A stretch of 64,000 nt of DNA from Dicaeum eximium (lineage: Eukaryota; Chordata; Aves; Passeriformes; Dicaeidae): positions 310,001-374,000 of the forward strand of contig VWZP01009168.1 in the NCBI GenBank assembly GCA_013396995.1, given 5' to 3'. Below the pieces are notes generated by a model. It saw nothing but the letters and a program-made list of their open reading frames with translations, was not told the origin of the DNA and searched no databases. The translations under genes and the position numbers were made by a program. Of this stretch, positions 23,601 through 36,000 are shown one piece after another; position 1 is the first letter of the stretch; each line of letters starts with the position of its first letter.

Positions 23601-25849
23601 TAGCTCACTGGAGGCATATATGCACACATTTTGGCTGAGCAGCATGATGGATGAGGAGCCTGATGACATACAAAGTGCAATTTTCTTTATTTAGATGTCT
23701 GCACCTCTCCCGTAGAGAGGGGATTACAAGGATGGGCAGAGCAATCCTTCCTTTCATGCTGGTTGTTGGCTCCCAAGATGTCTCAACACAGAAAACAGCT
23801 CCAAGCGCAGATTTAGGGAAAGAATAAAGGCCAGAGTTGACAGAAGTTCAGATTCAACAAGTTATTAAGAGCTGCTAAGTGTGTCTGGGCTCCTCACTTT
23901 CCCTTGCAGTCTCAGGGTTGACTGGGTGCCCTGAGATTTCATGATCTTCTGTCAACAATTAGCCAGAAAATTAAAACTCATAAGAGCGTAACAGCATGTC
24001 TTTACACGGCAGGGAAGTCTGCTTCCATGCCAAGAAGCAGAACTGGGGATTCTGTGGGAATACTGCCATTTGGAGGCACCTGCCATAAAACTATTTATAT
24101 GCTCATGGGTATGTGAGTGCACGTACCTGGCTCTGTGCATGAGTGCAAGTGTGTGTAGGTGCACACAGCTGCCCATAAGGTGGGCTCCTGGACGTGCTTG
24201 GTACATTTGAGACAAACCAATGCATTTTCTTCCCCAAATTGCAGCTTTGTTCAATGTTTGCAATGCCCTCAGATGATTTGTTCAACATATGTTTAAAAAG
24301 AATTCCCTTGTGTTTGGCTTCATTTCATGGATTGATCATGACCACAAGGTCTGATCTAATGTTCCATCACCTCACCTCCATCATCCCCACTGGAGATATT
24401 GCCTAAAGACTAAGGGGACTAGAATGCCAATAATCTGATTTTTGAATGGGTGAATACGTAACACGTGGAGTCAGAGCTCTCTCATTCAGTAGGAACAGCA
24501 TCGCTGAAAAAATAAATAGAGGCTTGAATTGTTTTCACCAAGATAAAATCAGTTTGAACAGCTGGAATATTCACTATAGTTCAGGTCTAGCCTAAGACTT
24601 ATTTTCTAGGAAAATTAGTTTCTTTAATAAGATATATGTACTATTTGCAGACTGCAGGCTAATAATTCACATAAATATGTAACCAATACAGCCTATCTCA
24701 TTTTTCTAACTTCCATGATTCCCTTGGAATTATTCCATATTAATGATTACTTATTAAACAATTTTTGCAAATTATTCTGAACTTTCTGGTCAGTCATGGC
24801 CAGGTTTTTCAATGGGAGTGTCCACAATTCACCAAGTTCAGTACATCTGTTTGCATACATTTGTACACTTTTTCCTACATCAAATATTCTGCTATGAAAA
24901 TGTATCTTTAGGGTTTTTTTGGGCAGTTAGGTTTTTCGGGGTTTTTTTGCATTATGATCAGTACCTTTGCTTAGCACAACAGTAAGTGTTGTAAGGCAGT
25001 GCACATGCTCCTGCAACCTTCATTTGTTTTACCCTGCCTGGTGCAGAGAAAATTCAATAAATCACAAATTTCTCCATGGCCAGTGAGCATCAAAGTCTGG
25101 TGTAGCTCAAATGCTACACCTATGGACGAGGCTGGATCCCAAAACCTGTTCTATTGCCTACTCAGAAAGAAGCTTTTTCAGCTTCACTGAATCACAGCCC
25201 CTTTTAGGAAAGTATATGTTTTATTACAGTTAATTTTAAGGCCTTAAAGATGAGCAATTGCTATTTTGAGGAGCTGAATAGGCAATGGATCTGCATTTAT
25301 AGCTCATAGCTGACTGTTTTCCTGCTATCTTACAAAATAAGAACTCCTGTAATTTAACTGGGAAGACACTGCTCTACAGGGGGAGAAATCACGTACATGT
25401 TGATGCCTAAACTCAGATTATTTTGTACCCAGCAGGCAGGGCCCAGCCAACTGCTCATCCAGAAGCTGCAAAGCAGCTGGCTCGGGAGAGCCCTGGCCTG
25501 CTGGCTGACAGGTTTGGAGCTGTCTAAAGGCTTGAGATGAGGAGGTCACAGCCAAATTTGGAGGAGGCTGAGTGAGGAGGCACAGGGCTCTATGGATCCT
25601 TGGGAGTTTTCACTTATGGGAGCAGAGGGAAATGTGTTCATATGTGGTGGCTAAAGTAGGAAAGTAAATATGTTCCATGGGCATTGCATGTAAACAGGAA
25701 TATATGGAAGATACCTTCAGGAGCTGCTGCAGGTTTATTGTCTTCTTGAAAATAGTTCTTTCATTTTTTCTCCCAGACAAGGTTTTCTAACCTTTCTCCC
25801 TCCGCAGGTGAGTTTCTCTGCTGTCCTGGTCAGGGTATGCTCTTCCCTA
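20604..25849. other. Gene-free stretch
   Basis: About 5.2 kb with no recognised gene or transposon. It includes a purine-rich stretch (roughly 20930-21500), an AT-rich block with many TAATTA-like motifs (about 21820-22140) and a T homopolymer near 23357-23370. Open frames of up to 119 codons (21229-21588, minus) look random. Confidence 0.5.
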
Positions 25850-26190
25850 AGAGATGTGTCAGAACTGGGTGCTGTAACCAGCTGGGGACATACTGATACT
25901 GAAGAGACCAGGAGGGATTTCGTGGTCTTGTGTTTGTCTTTTTTTTTTTTTTTTTCTTAACAGCATGACAGCATTGATGCACCTTCACTCAGCCTCTGAT
26001 CCACTGTAACACCCTGACACTTTTCAAGAAAACTTTCAGTCTTCATCTTGTGTTTGTGCAGTTGATCATTCATCCTTCAATCTGGGATTTTGCATGTGCT
26101 GCTATTTGTTCTTTCAGACAATTTCTCCACTTTTTTTCAGTTCATCCTGATCCAAATCCATTCCATACTGAAAGTGCAAGACCAGGGCAG
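25850..26190 (-). mobile_element. Ancient CR1 relic
   Basis: On the plus strand, 'cttgtgtttgtgcagttga' followed by 'tcattcatccttcaatc' and, near 26114, 'cagacaatttctccacttt' then 'ttcagttcatcctgatcc', reproduce the order of a conserved CR1 segment. In the family these blocks read approximately 'cttgtatttgtgcagttga', then 'ttattccttcctaagtgg', then 'cagcccatttctccaatct'. The element is reverse-oriented and heavily diverged, an old insertion predating the younger CR1 copies. A T17 tract at 25939-25955 interrupts it. Boundaries are approximate. Confidence 0.65.
25939..25955. repeat. Poly-T tract
   Basis: Seventeen T followed by CTTAACAG. The combination resembles a polypyrimidine tract with a 3' splice acceptor, but there is no evidence of an exon beyond it. 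Confidence 0.8.
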
Positions 26191-27552
26191 ACCGCTCTGT
26201 AAGTTTTATCTACTTAAACTTCGATTTTCATGGAGAAGGTAGAAGAATTACTGAGTTCAACAGCACTGAACAACCATAATGATTTCCTTAATGAAATGCA
26301 GAGAGTTTAGCTGAAGACTGAGTGGATATTGAAGGTGCAGAATAATTTAGAGCTGTACATGCTGCTGGGCTGACAAATACTGCAAGAAAATGCACAGGAG
26401 CAAGATGGTCATCTTCTCTCTCTACCCACACACACTGCCACTAAGTGACCAGATGTGTCCAGAACTTCACTTTGTGCCAAGATCTAATAGAATATAGCAG
26501 CTGAGCCTCCAGATTCTTCAGTGTTGCAAATCTGCAGCCTTTCACATAAACAAAGTTAAGCTGGAAACTGAATTTCTTCATGCTAAGCCACAGAGGTACC
26601 ACATGTGACCTCGTCCTAGAGAGGATTTTTCTTATTTATGTGTCAAAAAGGATTAGGGGGGGTCACTTTGTGTAATAAAGTGGAAAATTTTCACCGGCAA
26701 TAGTCTTCCTGGTTTGATCCTAATACACAATGTATAATCAAAAAAACAAAAACAAAAAACAACAGCAACAAAATATTAAGAACCAGGCTGCTAAAAGTGA
26801 TAGTGGAGGTATTTAGAGGGGAAAAAAAATCTCCATGTTGGAAGTGAAATGAAAACCTCAAGGCTTAAGACTACATTAGATGTAATCCTGAGAAACTTTC
26901 TATGAAATCCTCAGAATTTTTAGAAACATGTTGATTCCTTATAGCAAGTGATTAATATAAAGTTATGAACATTAGTGTAAATAGGGTCTTTTAATGGTAA
27001 AAAAACCCCAGCTACGAGAAAATTTACTATAATATATTTATATGCCTGTTTGTGTATTTCATAAATAGTTCTCTGTAACATGCAAATTCCTTGGCTCTCA
27101 ACACAGCTCTACACAGATGGTGAACTTTAGTCAGTTAAATAAATGGAACACTTCACTTCAAACTTTTCCTTTTATCTTTCACCTTTCTCTGCAGTTTCCC
27201 TCCCATCTTTTCTGCCAGCTACTCCACAAAGAAGCCTGGGAATGACTGTAAGGCAGTCTCCTCAGATCGCTTAATATTCCTTCTGTGGAGACAGTCTGAA
27301 TTCAAAGGCTCCATGTGAGAGACTGGGGAGATCTTAATTTCTCCCTTGGCAGTTGTTTTATGCTGATAAATCGCAGTTTGCTCTGCATGTTTCTGTTCAG
27401 AGGGAAGATTTTCACAGGCCAGCAGCACCAAGAGCCTTCTCCAGCAGTTGAAACCCCTTTCACCTCATTTGGGGCATCACACACACGAGTGGATGAATCC
27501 TGCATCAACTTTTAAACTAGAACCACGCAACTTGCTTCAAATTTTAACAACA
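26191..27552. other. Gene-free stretch
   Basis: No gene or transposon recognised. AT-rich, with short A-rich runs near 26740-26770. Confidence 0.5.
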
Positions 27553-27757
27553 TAATCATAGAATCACAGAATGTTTTGGGTCAAAAGGGATGTTCAAGAC
27601 TTTATTTCCAGCCCCTTGGCATGGACAGGGATTTTCCACTGTACCAGGTTGCTCCAAGCCCTGTTCAGCCTGGCCTTCAATGCTTCCAGGGATGGGGCAT
27701 CTCCACAACTTCTCTGACAAACCTATTCCAGTGCCTCACCAGCCTCACCTGGGCCAA
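27553..27757 (-). mobile_element. CR1 LINE 3' end fragment
   Basis: Reverse-oriented CR1 terminus. 'atagaatcacagaatgtttt', 'gtaccaggttgctccaagcc', 'ctgttcagcctggccttcaa', 'ccagggatggggcatctcc' and 'attccagtgcctcaccagc' follow the consensus order. The 3' tail octamers are visible at the left edge. Similarity fades after about 27757. Confidence 0.88.
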
Positions 27758-30001
27758 AGCACCACAACCATGTGCTCATTCTGCAAAGATGAGGTCTGTG
27801 GCTTCATAGATGTTCAAGGCTGGAACTGGGGGCACTGCTGTAGACTAATTTAGTCAGCAGATTTAAGGCCAGAAAGGTGATGAAAAGACATTTAATATGG
27901 AGATGCCGCTATCAGATTATCCAAACTAGCCTGGCTAAATACCCCAATAATTTTTGTTCGATATAGCCATAATATTGAATTGGTTAAAATACTTCCTTGA
28001 CAATTTTATAGCCTGTTGAAAAGTTCCTCAGGTGAATATATCATTGCTTTCCTTGTAGTTTGTAATTATGAATAATCACTTCCATTGTCATATTTCTATT
28101 TGTAATTTTTAGGGCTTTCATTCCCGTTATCCCTTTCTCTGATTGACAAAAGACCAATTGTGTGCTGAAGCTTTCCACCTTAAGAGCATTTTCACAGAAT
28201 CTAGTTGCATCACTGCTCAATTACCTTTGTGATAAACTCCATGGTCTGAAGAATTTTAACTGAGATTTAATTTCTCACTGAAAGCCATTTCTAATAATTT
28301 GAGATTTGCTTTCAATTTTTCAAAATTTCATTAAATATGAAGTCACTAGGAACTTGGGTAGGAAATATTCCAAAATTTTGTGATCTAATCCCATGCAGAA
28401 ATCTTTAACTTCACCTGTCAAAGTTGGAATCTTATCTCATTTCTAATAATAGTAATTGAAAAATAAATCTGTTTTGCTCTTTACCGTCAAGAGAAGTTTT
28501 AAATAAAAGTAGGCATAGGCTATAAGATGTGTTAAGATTTGGATGCAAACATTCACATGGCCTGAAATAATGGATGCAGGACTTGGAGTCATCTGATGGC
28601 TCGTCCATCTCCACTGAGGTTTCTGGAACTGCCATAGAGCTGGAGGTGGGAGTCAATGAGATAAATGTGTCTAACTGCTGCTAGCCTGAGTGAGGCATCT
28701 GCCTGTTTCCTCTGCCCTGAGGAGACCTTTATATTAGTAAACAATTTCTGTTTATGGAAATAAATTTTTCTCATTGCCATTTGTTTCTTCTTCTTTTTAC
28801 AATAGCCTTGGATATGTTTCCTTTGTCTCTGGCAAATAGGTCCAACTCCTTTTCTTTTACTCCCCTAATTTCAATAGCCTGATTATTACCAGTTGTTTGG
28901 TACTCTGATGTGTATTGTTTTATTCCATATACTTTATTGAGCATGGGCTTTGGACTCTGGGTTTTGGGCTGGGACTGATCACTAGAAGAAAAGGAAAGAA
29001 GGTTTGTTATTTAATGATGAAAAGATGAAATTTCCAAGTGCTGTAGGTTTTGTTTAAAAATGCACTCCCTCCTATGTGTGAAATTTCCATTAAATTTAAA
29101 ACCAAAGTCAAAAAGGAAAGATAGCAAGCCAGTTTCTTTTATGAACTCCTTTGCAATATTGTAATTTTAAATTTTTTTTCTTCTTTCTGTACTTCATATT
29201 AATCCCACAGGTGCTCAGTGCAATGGGAGACTCATAAGGTCTACTGATCCTTTCATTTGCCTTGTTGCAAAGAAGTGCACAGTGAGCAAGGTGCTAACCC
29301 TAATTCCTGCCCATTCCTTTCTATTGTTCTCAGTGAAAAATGTCCATTTCATATTTCCCAATCAGATGTGGTACTTCCCTTCTGTCAGTGAGCAGGACAG
29401 GAATTCAGTGAAATAAATAAATACTTCCCAGTTTAAAAGATGGCTGTTCCTGCTTCATTATCACAAAAAATTCCTTACCACCACATGCTGAAATTAGGCT
29501 AAGAGTGACAAAGGTTGCAGAAGAAGACATGAGGCCTGGCTCATACAAGTACATAATGCCCAGGAATGTGACTTCCACCAGCCTCTCTAGCTCTTTGCTT
29601 TCAGGTTCCATCAAGACAGCCTGAACCATTTCACCCCAGAGTTCCTATTTTAATTGTTCTTGGTTTTATTTTTCATCAGACTTGTCAAGGTTCTTGTCTG
29701 GTCTAAACTCCCCTCTAGTCACTCTGCCCTTGTCTTGCTTGACAGGAGTAAATATTTTTTCTCTGCTCTGTACTGGCAAGGGGATTAAATATTTTGGTGA
29801 CACTTCCAGAGAAACCCATCTTGAAGGGCAATGAGTGGCATGGAAAAAGTTCTGGTAAGTATTCAGGGACAAACTGAATACTTACATGGGATCCTATGAT
29901 GAAAAATACTTTGCAACATTATGGCAGGCAGAACAACTCTAAAAACCAGAAGTTAAAATCTGCTTTATAGGTCTTATGGAAGACAAGGTACATCTGACAG
30001 A
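27758..30001. other. Gene-free stretch
   Basis: About 2.2 kb with nothing recognised. AT-rich, with open frames below 80 codons only. Confidence 0.55.
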
Positions 30002-30080
30002 AGTTGACAAGGTGGTGCTTGGTCAAGGTTGGACTTGATGACCTCAAAGGTCTTTTCCAACCTAGTTGATTCTGTGATCT
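30002..30080 (+). mobile_element. CR1 LINE 3' terminus
   Basis: 'ggtggtgcttggtcaaggtt', 'ggacttgatgacctcaaagg', 'tcttttccaacctagttgat' and 'tctgtgatctt' are the last 80 bases of a CR1 in forward orientation, severely 5'-truncated. The tail is only about one octamer long. Confidence 0.85.
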
Positions 30081-33000
30081 TCAGGAAACGCTGTACCCCT
30101 TCTTCCTTAACATCTCTTCTGCTATTGGCAGAAAAAATGCTCAAAAGGCTCTTGGGTGATCCCCCTCCAGCTACCTTCTTGGCCAGCCTGAATTCCAATC
30201 TAGCTGTAGAAAGCTAAGAGAAACTCAAAACTCATGGACAAACTGAGACATGGTCCTATCCAAGGTGGATTTTCAAATGCCAGAAGTCAACAAGTCCATG
30301 ATAACTGCTGTGAAGCCAGTCTGGGGCTAATCTGCTTTAGGGGCTAATCTACTTTAGGTACTTTGACAGGCACTCTGGTGATGTGCCCCAGCATAACACC
30401 CTCACACTGATAGCCAGATTTTTATAAATTATGAGAGCTGCACACTGCCCTAAGGTTAGCAGAAGTACAACATGCTCAGTTTTATTGATGTTGTGTTTCT
30501 TTTCTTTTCTTTTCCAGCAGTGAATACCATTTAAATTACAGTAGAAATCTCTACCAGTCCTGATAATAGGGGCAGGGGATAAACTTGGCTTGTAGATCTG
30601 AGTAATATATACCCTTCACCCCAACATTGCACGATATTAGCTCAAAGCTTGTCAGCCTCTTGGGTTTTAATTAATGAAGTTCCTGTTAAGGACATTTTTT
30701 TCATTGCTTGCTCTATTCCAACACATTTCTTTCATTTGAAACCTGAGCATTCTGCCAAGCAGGCCCACAGTGTCAGGAGGGGAGGGAGTGCCTGTTTAAA
30801 CTACAGTTGTCTCTCTGTTCTACTTGATTCAATTTAGTAGAATTTCACTTTGTCTAATGACAAGATGCTGTATTTTGACATTTGCCTATTTATGCTAAAG
30901 TAAAGCAGTTTGGCGTCTGGCTTGCTCTATCTTGTTTAGTTTCTGATTTGTTGTGTTGGACTGTTTACCCATGAGCTTGTTGACTTTTGTTTTGGTTGGT
31001 GTTTGGTTGGTTTTGTTGTTAAATAAAAGCTTTCCTAATAAACTGGCACTTCTCTTCCTCAAACACACCCTTCCTCAGCTGCAAATCTAAAAAAAAGAGA
31101 GAGCTTTGTTAAAGGGAAGGAATTTCTTGTATATTTTTTTCCCCTTTAAAACTTATTGGAAAAAGTAAAATGCAACAACCAAACAAAAATCTTCTAGAGT
31201 TTTAGAGTAACAAATGCTGAGGCTGTGAGTAAGAGTCATCTTGTTACTGGGGCAGCATCCCCTTGTGGCTTTGGTATGAAGCTGGGGTGGGGCTGGGCTG
31301 CAGACCCTGGGATGGTATGTTTGAATGGTTTTGTGTTGGGCTCCTCACCATGATGCATGAGCACCTTCCAGGAGCCCACAGAGAGATGTGACTGGTGTTT
31401 GTCATCTGCTCTGTGCCACCCCTTCTCCAGCAGACACAGGTGGGCAATAGGGGATTTTGCTTTCCCAAGGAATATTTTGAAGTCCCATGTCAGAGGAGGT
31501 ACCACAGAGATAGATGTCTTGCATTGCACCAGAGGACAGTGAGTCTTGTGATGTTCATTAATTCCTGGGGAAATTCATTCCACAATTCAGCCCCAGAAAT
31601 AAGAAATCTTTCTCCTTACCCTTATTGCAGAAAATTCACTTGAGTCAGGAAAGTTGTTTTTTTGGATAGGGAACTCTAAGAACATGAAAACCCTGTAAGT
31701 CACACCTGACAGGATGCACTAACAGCAATAATTTTCCTTCCCCCACAGACCAATATTTCTGGCAGAAAAATGACACAGCTTTTGATCTCAAGCAAGCCCT
31801 GGAACACTCTACATTGAGCCTCATCACAGCATTTGCAATCCCAACCCAATTTGTGAGCTGAACCACAGAGCACTTGGGTCAGAACATTTCTGTCATCCTC
31901 TCTGCCTGAAGATGAGAGGATTTTGAGAAGGAAGATTAGTGACATTGGTCCTGGCTCAAGTCAAAGCAAGACCTGACTGATAATTGGGGTTTCCAGAGGG
32001 TAGAACCCAGAAAGACAGACTGTTGAGAGCTCTCTCCTTACATCTCTTACCTGGACAACCAGAGCATTGGCCTGGGCCCCAAGGCTCCAGGAGGCCCCTA
32101 CTCCTCAGTCTAAGGGCATTGGCTTTAGTCTCAGGTGTCCCAGTGGGCACCAAGCTTTGTCCTGTACAGACACTGAATGATTTTAAGGCATTTCTGCAAT
32201 TCCATCCCTGTGTTATTCACATCGAAGGTAGGCTTGGATGTTGACCTTTCCTCTGGGACTTTCTGGAGAATGTGTCTCTGTGTTGGTGCACATCAAATAA
32301 AAAAACAAGCCAAACCAAACCAAAACACCAAATCAAAAGCAAAGTAGAAACTGCACATTTAAACCCTATGATCAATAACACACTTTATTTCCAAAAAAAA
32401 AAAAAAAATAAAGCCATGTTTTGTTATTAGTATATTAATTCCACTGCAAAACTGGCTGTTGGGTGACTTCTGAACAAAGTAGTTTGTCACAGCCCTAATT
32501 AATTATGGCCACCACAAATCCCTATCCATGCCTGGATACCTTATTGTCCCAGCTCTCATCATAAGGTTTTCTTTCAAAACCTTATCTGAGCATTCAGATG
32601 CAGCCCTGTCACATGGAGGGAGGACAAGAAATGCTCTCCTGCTTGTTTTCATGGCAGCCATGAGGAGATCCCACCCTCCATCCTTGGCTCTGCTCTGAAT
32701 TCTCCCTCTGCAGCAAGGGACAGCTCTTCCCCATGGATCAGTGTTGAAGCCCTTAATAGGATGGTGGCTACTACAAACTGTAATGGGAGCCTATAATTTC
32801 TTAAATATATCACCTACCTTTATTGAACCCAGCATTAGAATCTCTTTAAATTTGTGGTTAGTTGTAATTTGTGTAGTTTGCCTTTTGTTAGATGCATTTT
32901 CCCCAAGAATTATGAAAGCAATTTTAAGCTCTGACTTCAGGCTCAGCTACCTCAGGGATGTCAGACTGTAGAGCATCACCTGGGTAAGAGAATCTGCTCC

Positions 33001-36000
33001 TCTGTGGGCAAAGATGTAGCAGATGCTTAAGCCTGGGAGGTCCCCCAAGGGCCTTTTCTCTGCACAAATGCAAACATCATTGGCTACATTGCCCAACACT
33101 CAGAAAAAAAAAATTAAAAATTAAAAACAGCACAAGAAAGCAAAACAGCCTTAAAACTATAGTATTGAACATGATGAGACCAGAACAGAATAAGGTCATC
33201 ACCACTGATTTTGGCACTTTCAATTGCAGGACATTGGCCAGGTGAAAATGTCCAAGGAATCCACCCAATGCACAAAATTGTTGCAAATCTGATATGGAGA
33301 GGATTTTCCTGGCCCTCTAACTGATGAGTGGTTTAAACCTGAGCACAGGAGCAAAAACAAATCAAGAGGGAAGCAGCAGTGCCCCTGACCTTATGTCCCA
33401 TGTCAGAGTGCCGCCAATCTGTGATGAATCTGAGTAAAATAGGGAAAAATAAACACCAAAAATCAGCAGCCAAGTTACTCATCAAAGGTGGGAAAAAAAA
33501 TCTTCCTGGCTTCTCTAGGCCTCCAGTGGAAACCCTGAAGCATGGAATTAATTAAATACAAAGAAACATAATTAATTTAATTAAATGCAGTCCTTTTAGA
33601 AAGAGCTGCTCTGATTAATGCCTGCTCCTGCAAACATTTTTGAATATATTTAGCCCCATTCCCAAAGACAGCATTTGCAGGATCTTGATTAGAGCAGCTA
33701 AGAGTTCACAACTATGAGTACAAGTGGATGCCTTGCACTTATAGTGTGAAAACAGACACAAGAAATAAGTTTTAAACAACACAGGGATTAAAACATCCCT
33801 TGGTTTAATATCTGCTGGGGCAGGAGGCACCATTCAGATCACCTAGGCTGACTCTGTGCATAATGCCAACCACAGAACCTCATCATGTGATTCTCATATT
33901 AGATCCATCAGAATCTGATCCAGCCAGATCTTGCCACCCATATCCATAACACAACGTTTGGTGGGGCTTTTTGATTCATTGATTTCACCCTCTGATAGCA
34001 CTTGGCAGTGGCTGAGCTCAAATTCATTAAGTCAAACCATTTCCCAATTAAGTGGCAGACCTTATCATATCACTGGTCTTGATCAGTTCCCACACAACAA
34101 AACCCATTAAATAAAACATCCCAGCTGAAAGCTTTAGAAACGAGTCTCAGCCACCTCCATCAGAGTTTGGGAATCTAAGGCTCTGAGGTGGACAGTTTGT
34201 TATAGTTGTGTGGCCATGTATTCCAGGATTTAGTAGATGTGCTGTAATCTCTAACCTTCAGAAACCTGGTGGAAATGGCTGTTCTTTATTTTTTTTTCCC
34301 TGACAGAAATCTTAGAGAGATGTTTTCCTAAGGACTGTAGCTCTTCCTTGGAGAGCTGTGTTAAGTTTTATGGAAGGCTGATTAGCTTGTCACCTGTTAT
34401 GTGTATTTCAGGTTTTAGTATTCCTAGGTTGTCTCCTCAACACAGCTGATGTGCAACATCTGCAGCTCTCAGAACTTACAGTCCTCTGTATCATCAGTTA
34501 CAGGGCCAGGAAAGTTGTCTCCATGTCAGATTTGTCCATGAGTTTGGGTGTTGTTATTTTAGCTGTTACAAACAGTGAATATTACTGGAGCAGAATTCTT
34601 AGCATTTTCCCACTTCACCACACTTAGCACTAAGAATACTTTGAATTCTTTCTTTCTTAGAATGGGATTAATAAAGATTTAAAGAATGAGCATTGTGATT
34701 CTGTGGAAATATTGACAGTTTTATCAAGAGTTTACTTCTCTGTGAGAGGCACTATAAATATGAGGAGACTTGTTATTTTTAATTCAAATTTATATTTTTA
34801 GTGCTAATTCATCTTTTTTTTATCACAGTCAGAAGTAAAGCAAAGTTAATAACCTTTACCTCCAGATAGGAAGCAGATGCAGGAGATCTTAGCTGCTCTT
34901 TCCAAGGCCTGTTATGAGTTTTGGCTCAAATGTCAACATGAGTCAACCTTTTACTTTTAGTGACAGGTTGGTTTAGTTTCCTATTTAGTACTGGTTGAAA
35001 TGCTGAAAATCCCCCTTAGAGACAAAACGTCGCCTCCTTAACAGACAATTGTCCTACAAGCTTTAGCGACATTTTCCAAAGTATTTTGTGTGCTTTCTCC
35101 CCATTTCCTTGAAATTGCAGCAAGAAGGAATTTTATCATCAAAGGGAGCAGAACTGGCAAGGCATGAACGAGCACAAACCAAAGAGGCTCCTGGTGGTGC
35201 CTGTCTTTGATGAGATCCATTCCCTGCACCTTCCCAGCGGTCATGAGAGCGTTCTTCTGCAGATTTCAGTTCCCCTCCAGACCTTGAAGAAGTGACTAGC
35301 ACTTGCCTGGATTCATATAGTTCATTGGGTCACTTTTACGAAGTTCTTAAATCTCTTCTTTTTTTGTGCTTAAAGTTTTTTTTTTGTTTCCTACTGGCCA
35401 TGTGAGCAGCTGTTGTTGTAGGAGGACTAACGTGTACACAGGTACCTAAACAGCAGGGCACTAACTTGAGCTAGGCAGATACAACTCTTGGGTGGGAAAA
35501 AAAAAAACAACCAAACAATTAAACAGCTAGAAAACTTTCCTGAGAAACAGGAAAGTGCAGATTCAAATCTTAATTGTGAAGTGGGCAGAGCATGGATTTC
35601 AGCACAGCTTTTGCACAGCTCAAACCTAGTTGTGAGCTGGACAGACATCCATTGCCTTCACCTATTTGTGATCAAAAGGGACACACTTCTGCAGAGCACT
35701 TTAATTTTTGAAGAGGCAGGACTTGCTGATGCAAAAGATACTTGCTGAAAATGGATCAACCAAAAATCGTGGTTGATCAGTCAAATCCTTGACATAACCT
35801 CTGCTTGGCAGTGGGGAAAGGTCTGACTCCCTGACTCAGCCTACAGTGTGCTTGTCTCACCTGAACTAAGGTGGTACCAACTCCAGGTATTACCTCTAGG
35901 TACCAAACACACGACAAAATGACAACAGGCTCTAGAAACACCAACTAGACCATTATAAACTTTCCTAGACATCTACATTTACAGTAGCTGTGTAGTTACT

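Noticed and set aside
32393..32412. Processed pseudogene tail at the A16 tract
   Set aside because: No intronless gene-like sequence or target-site duplication is visible upstream.
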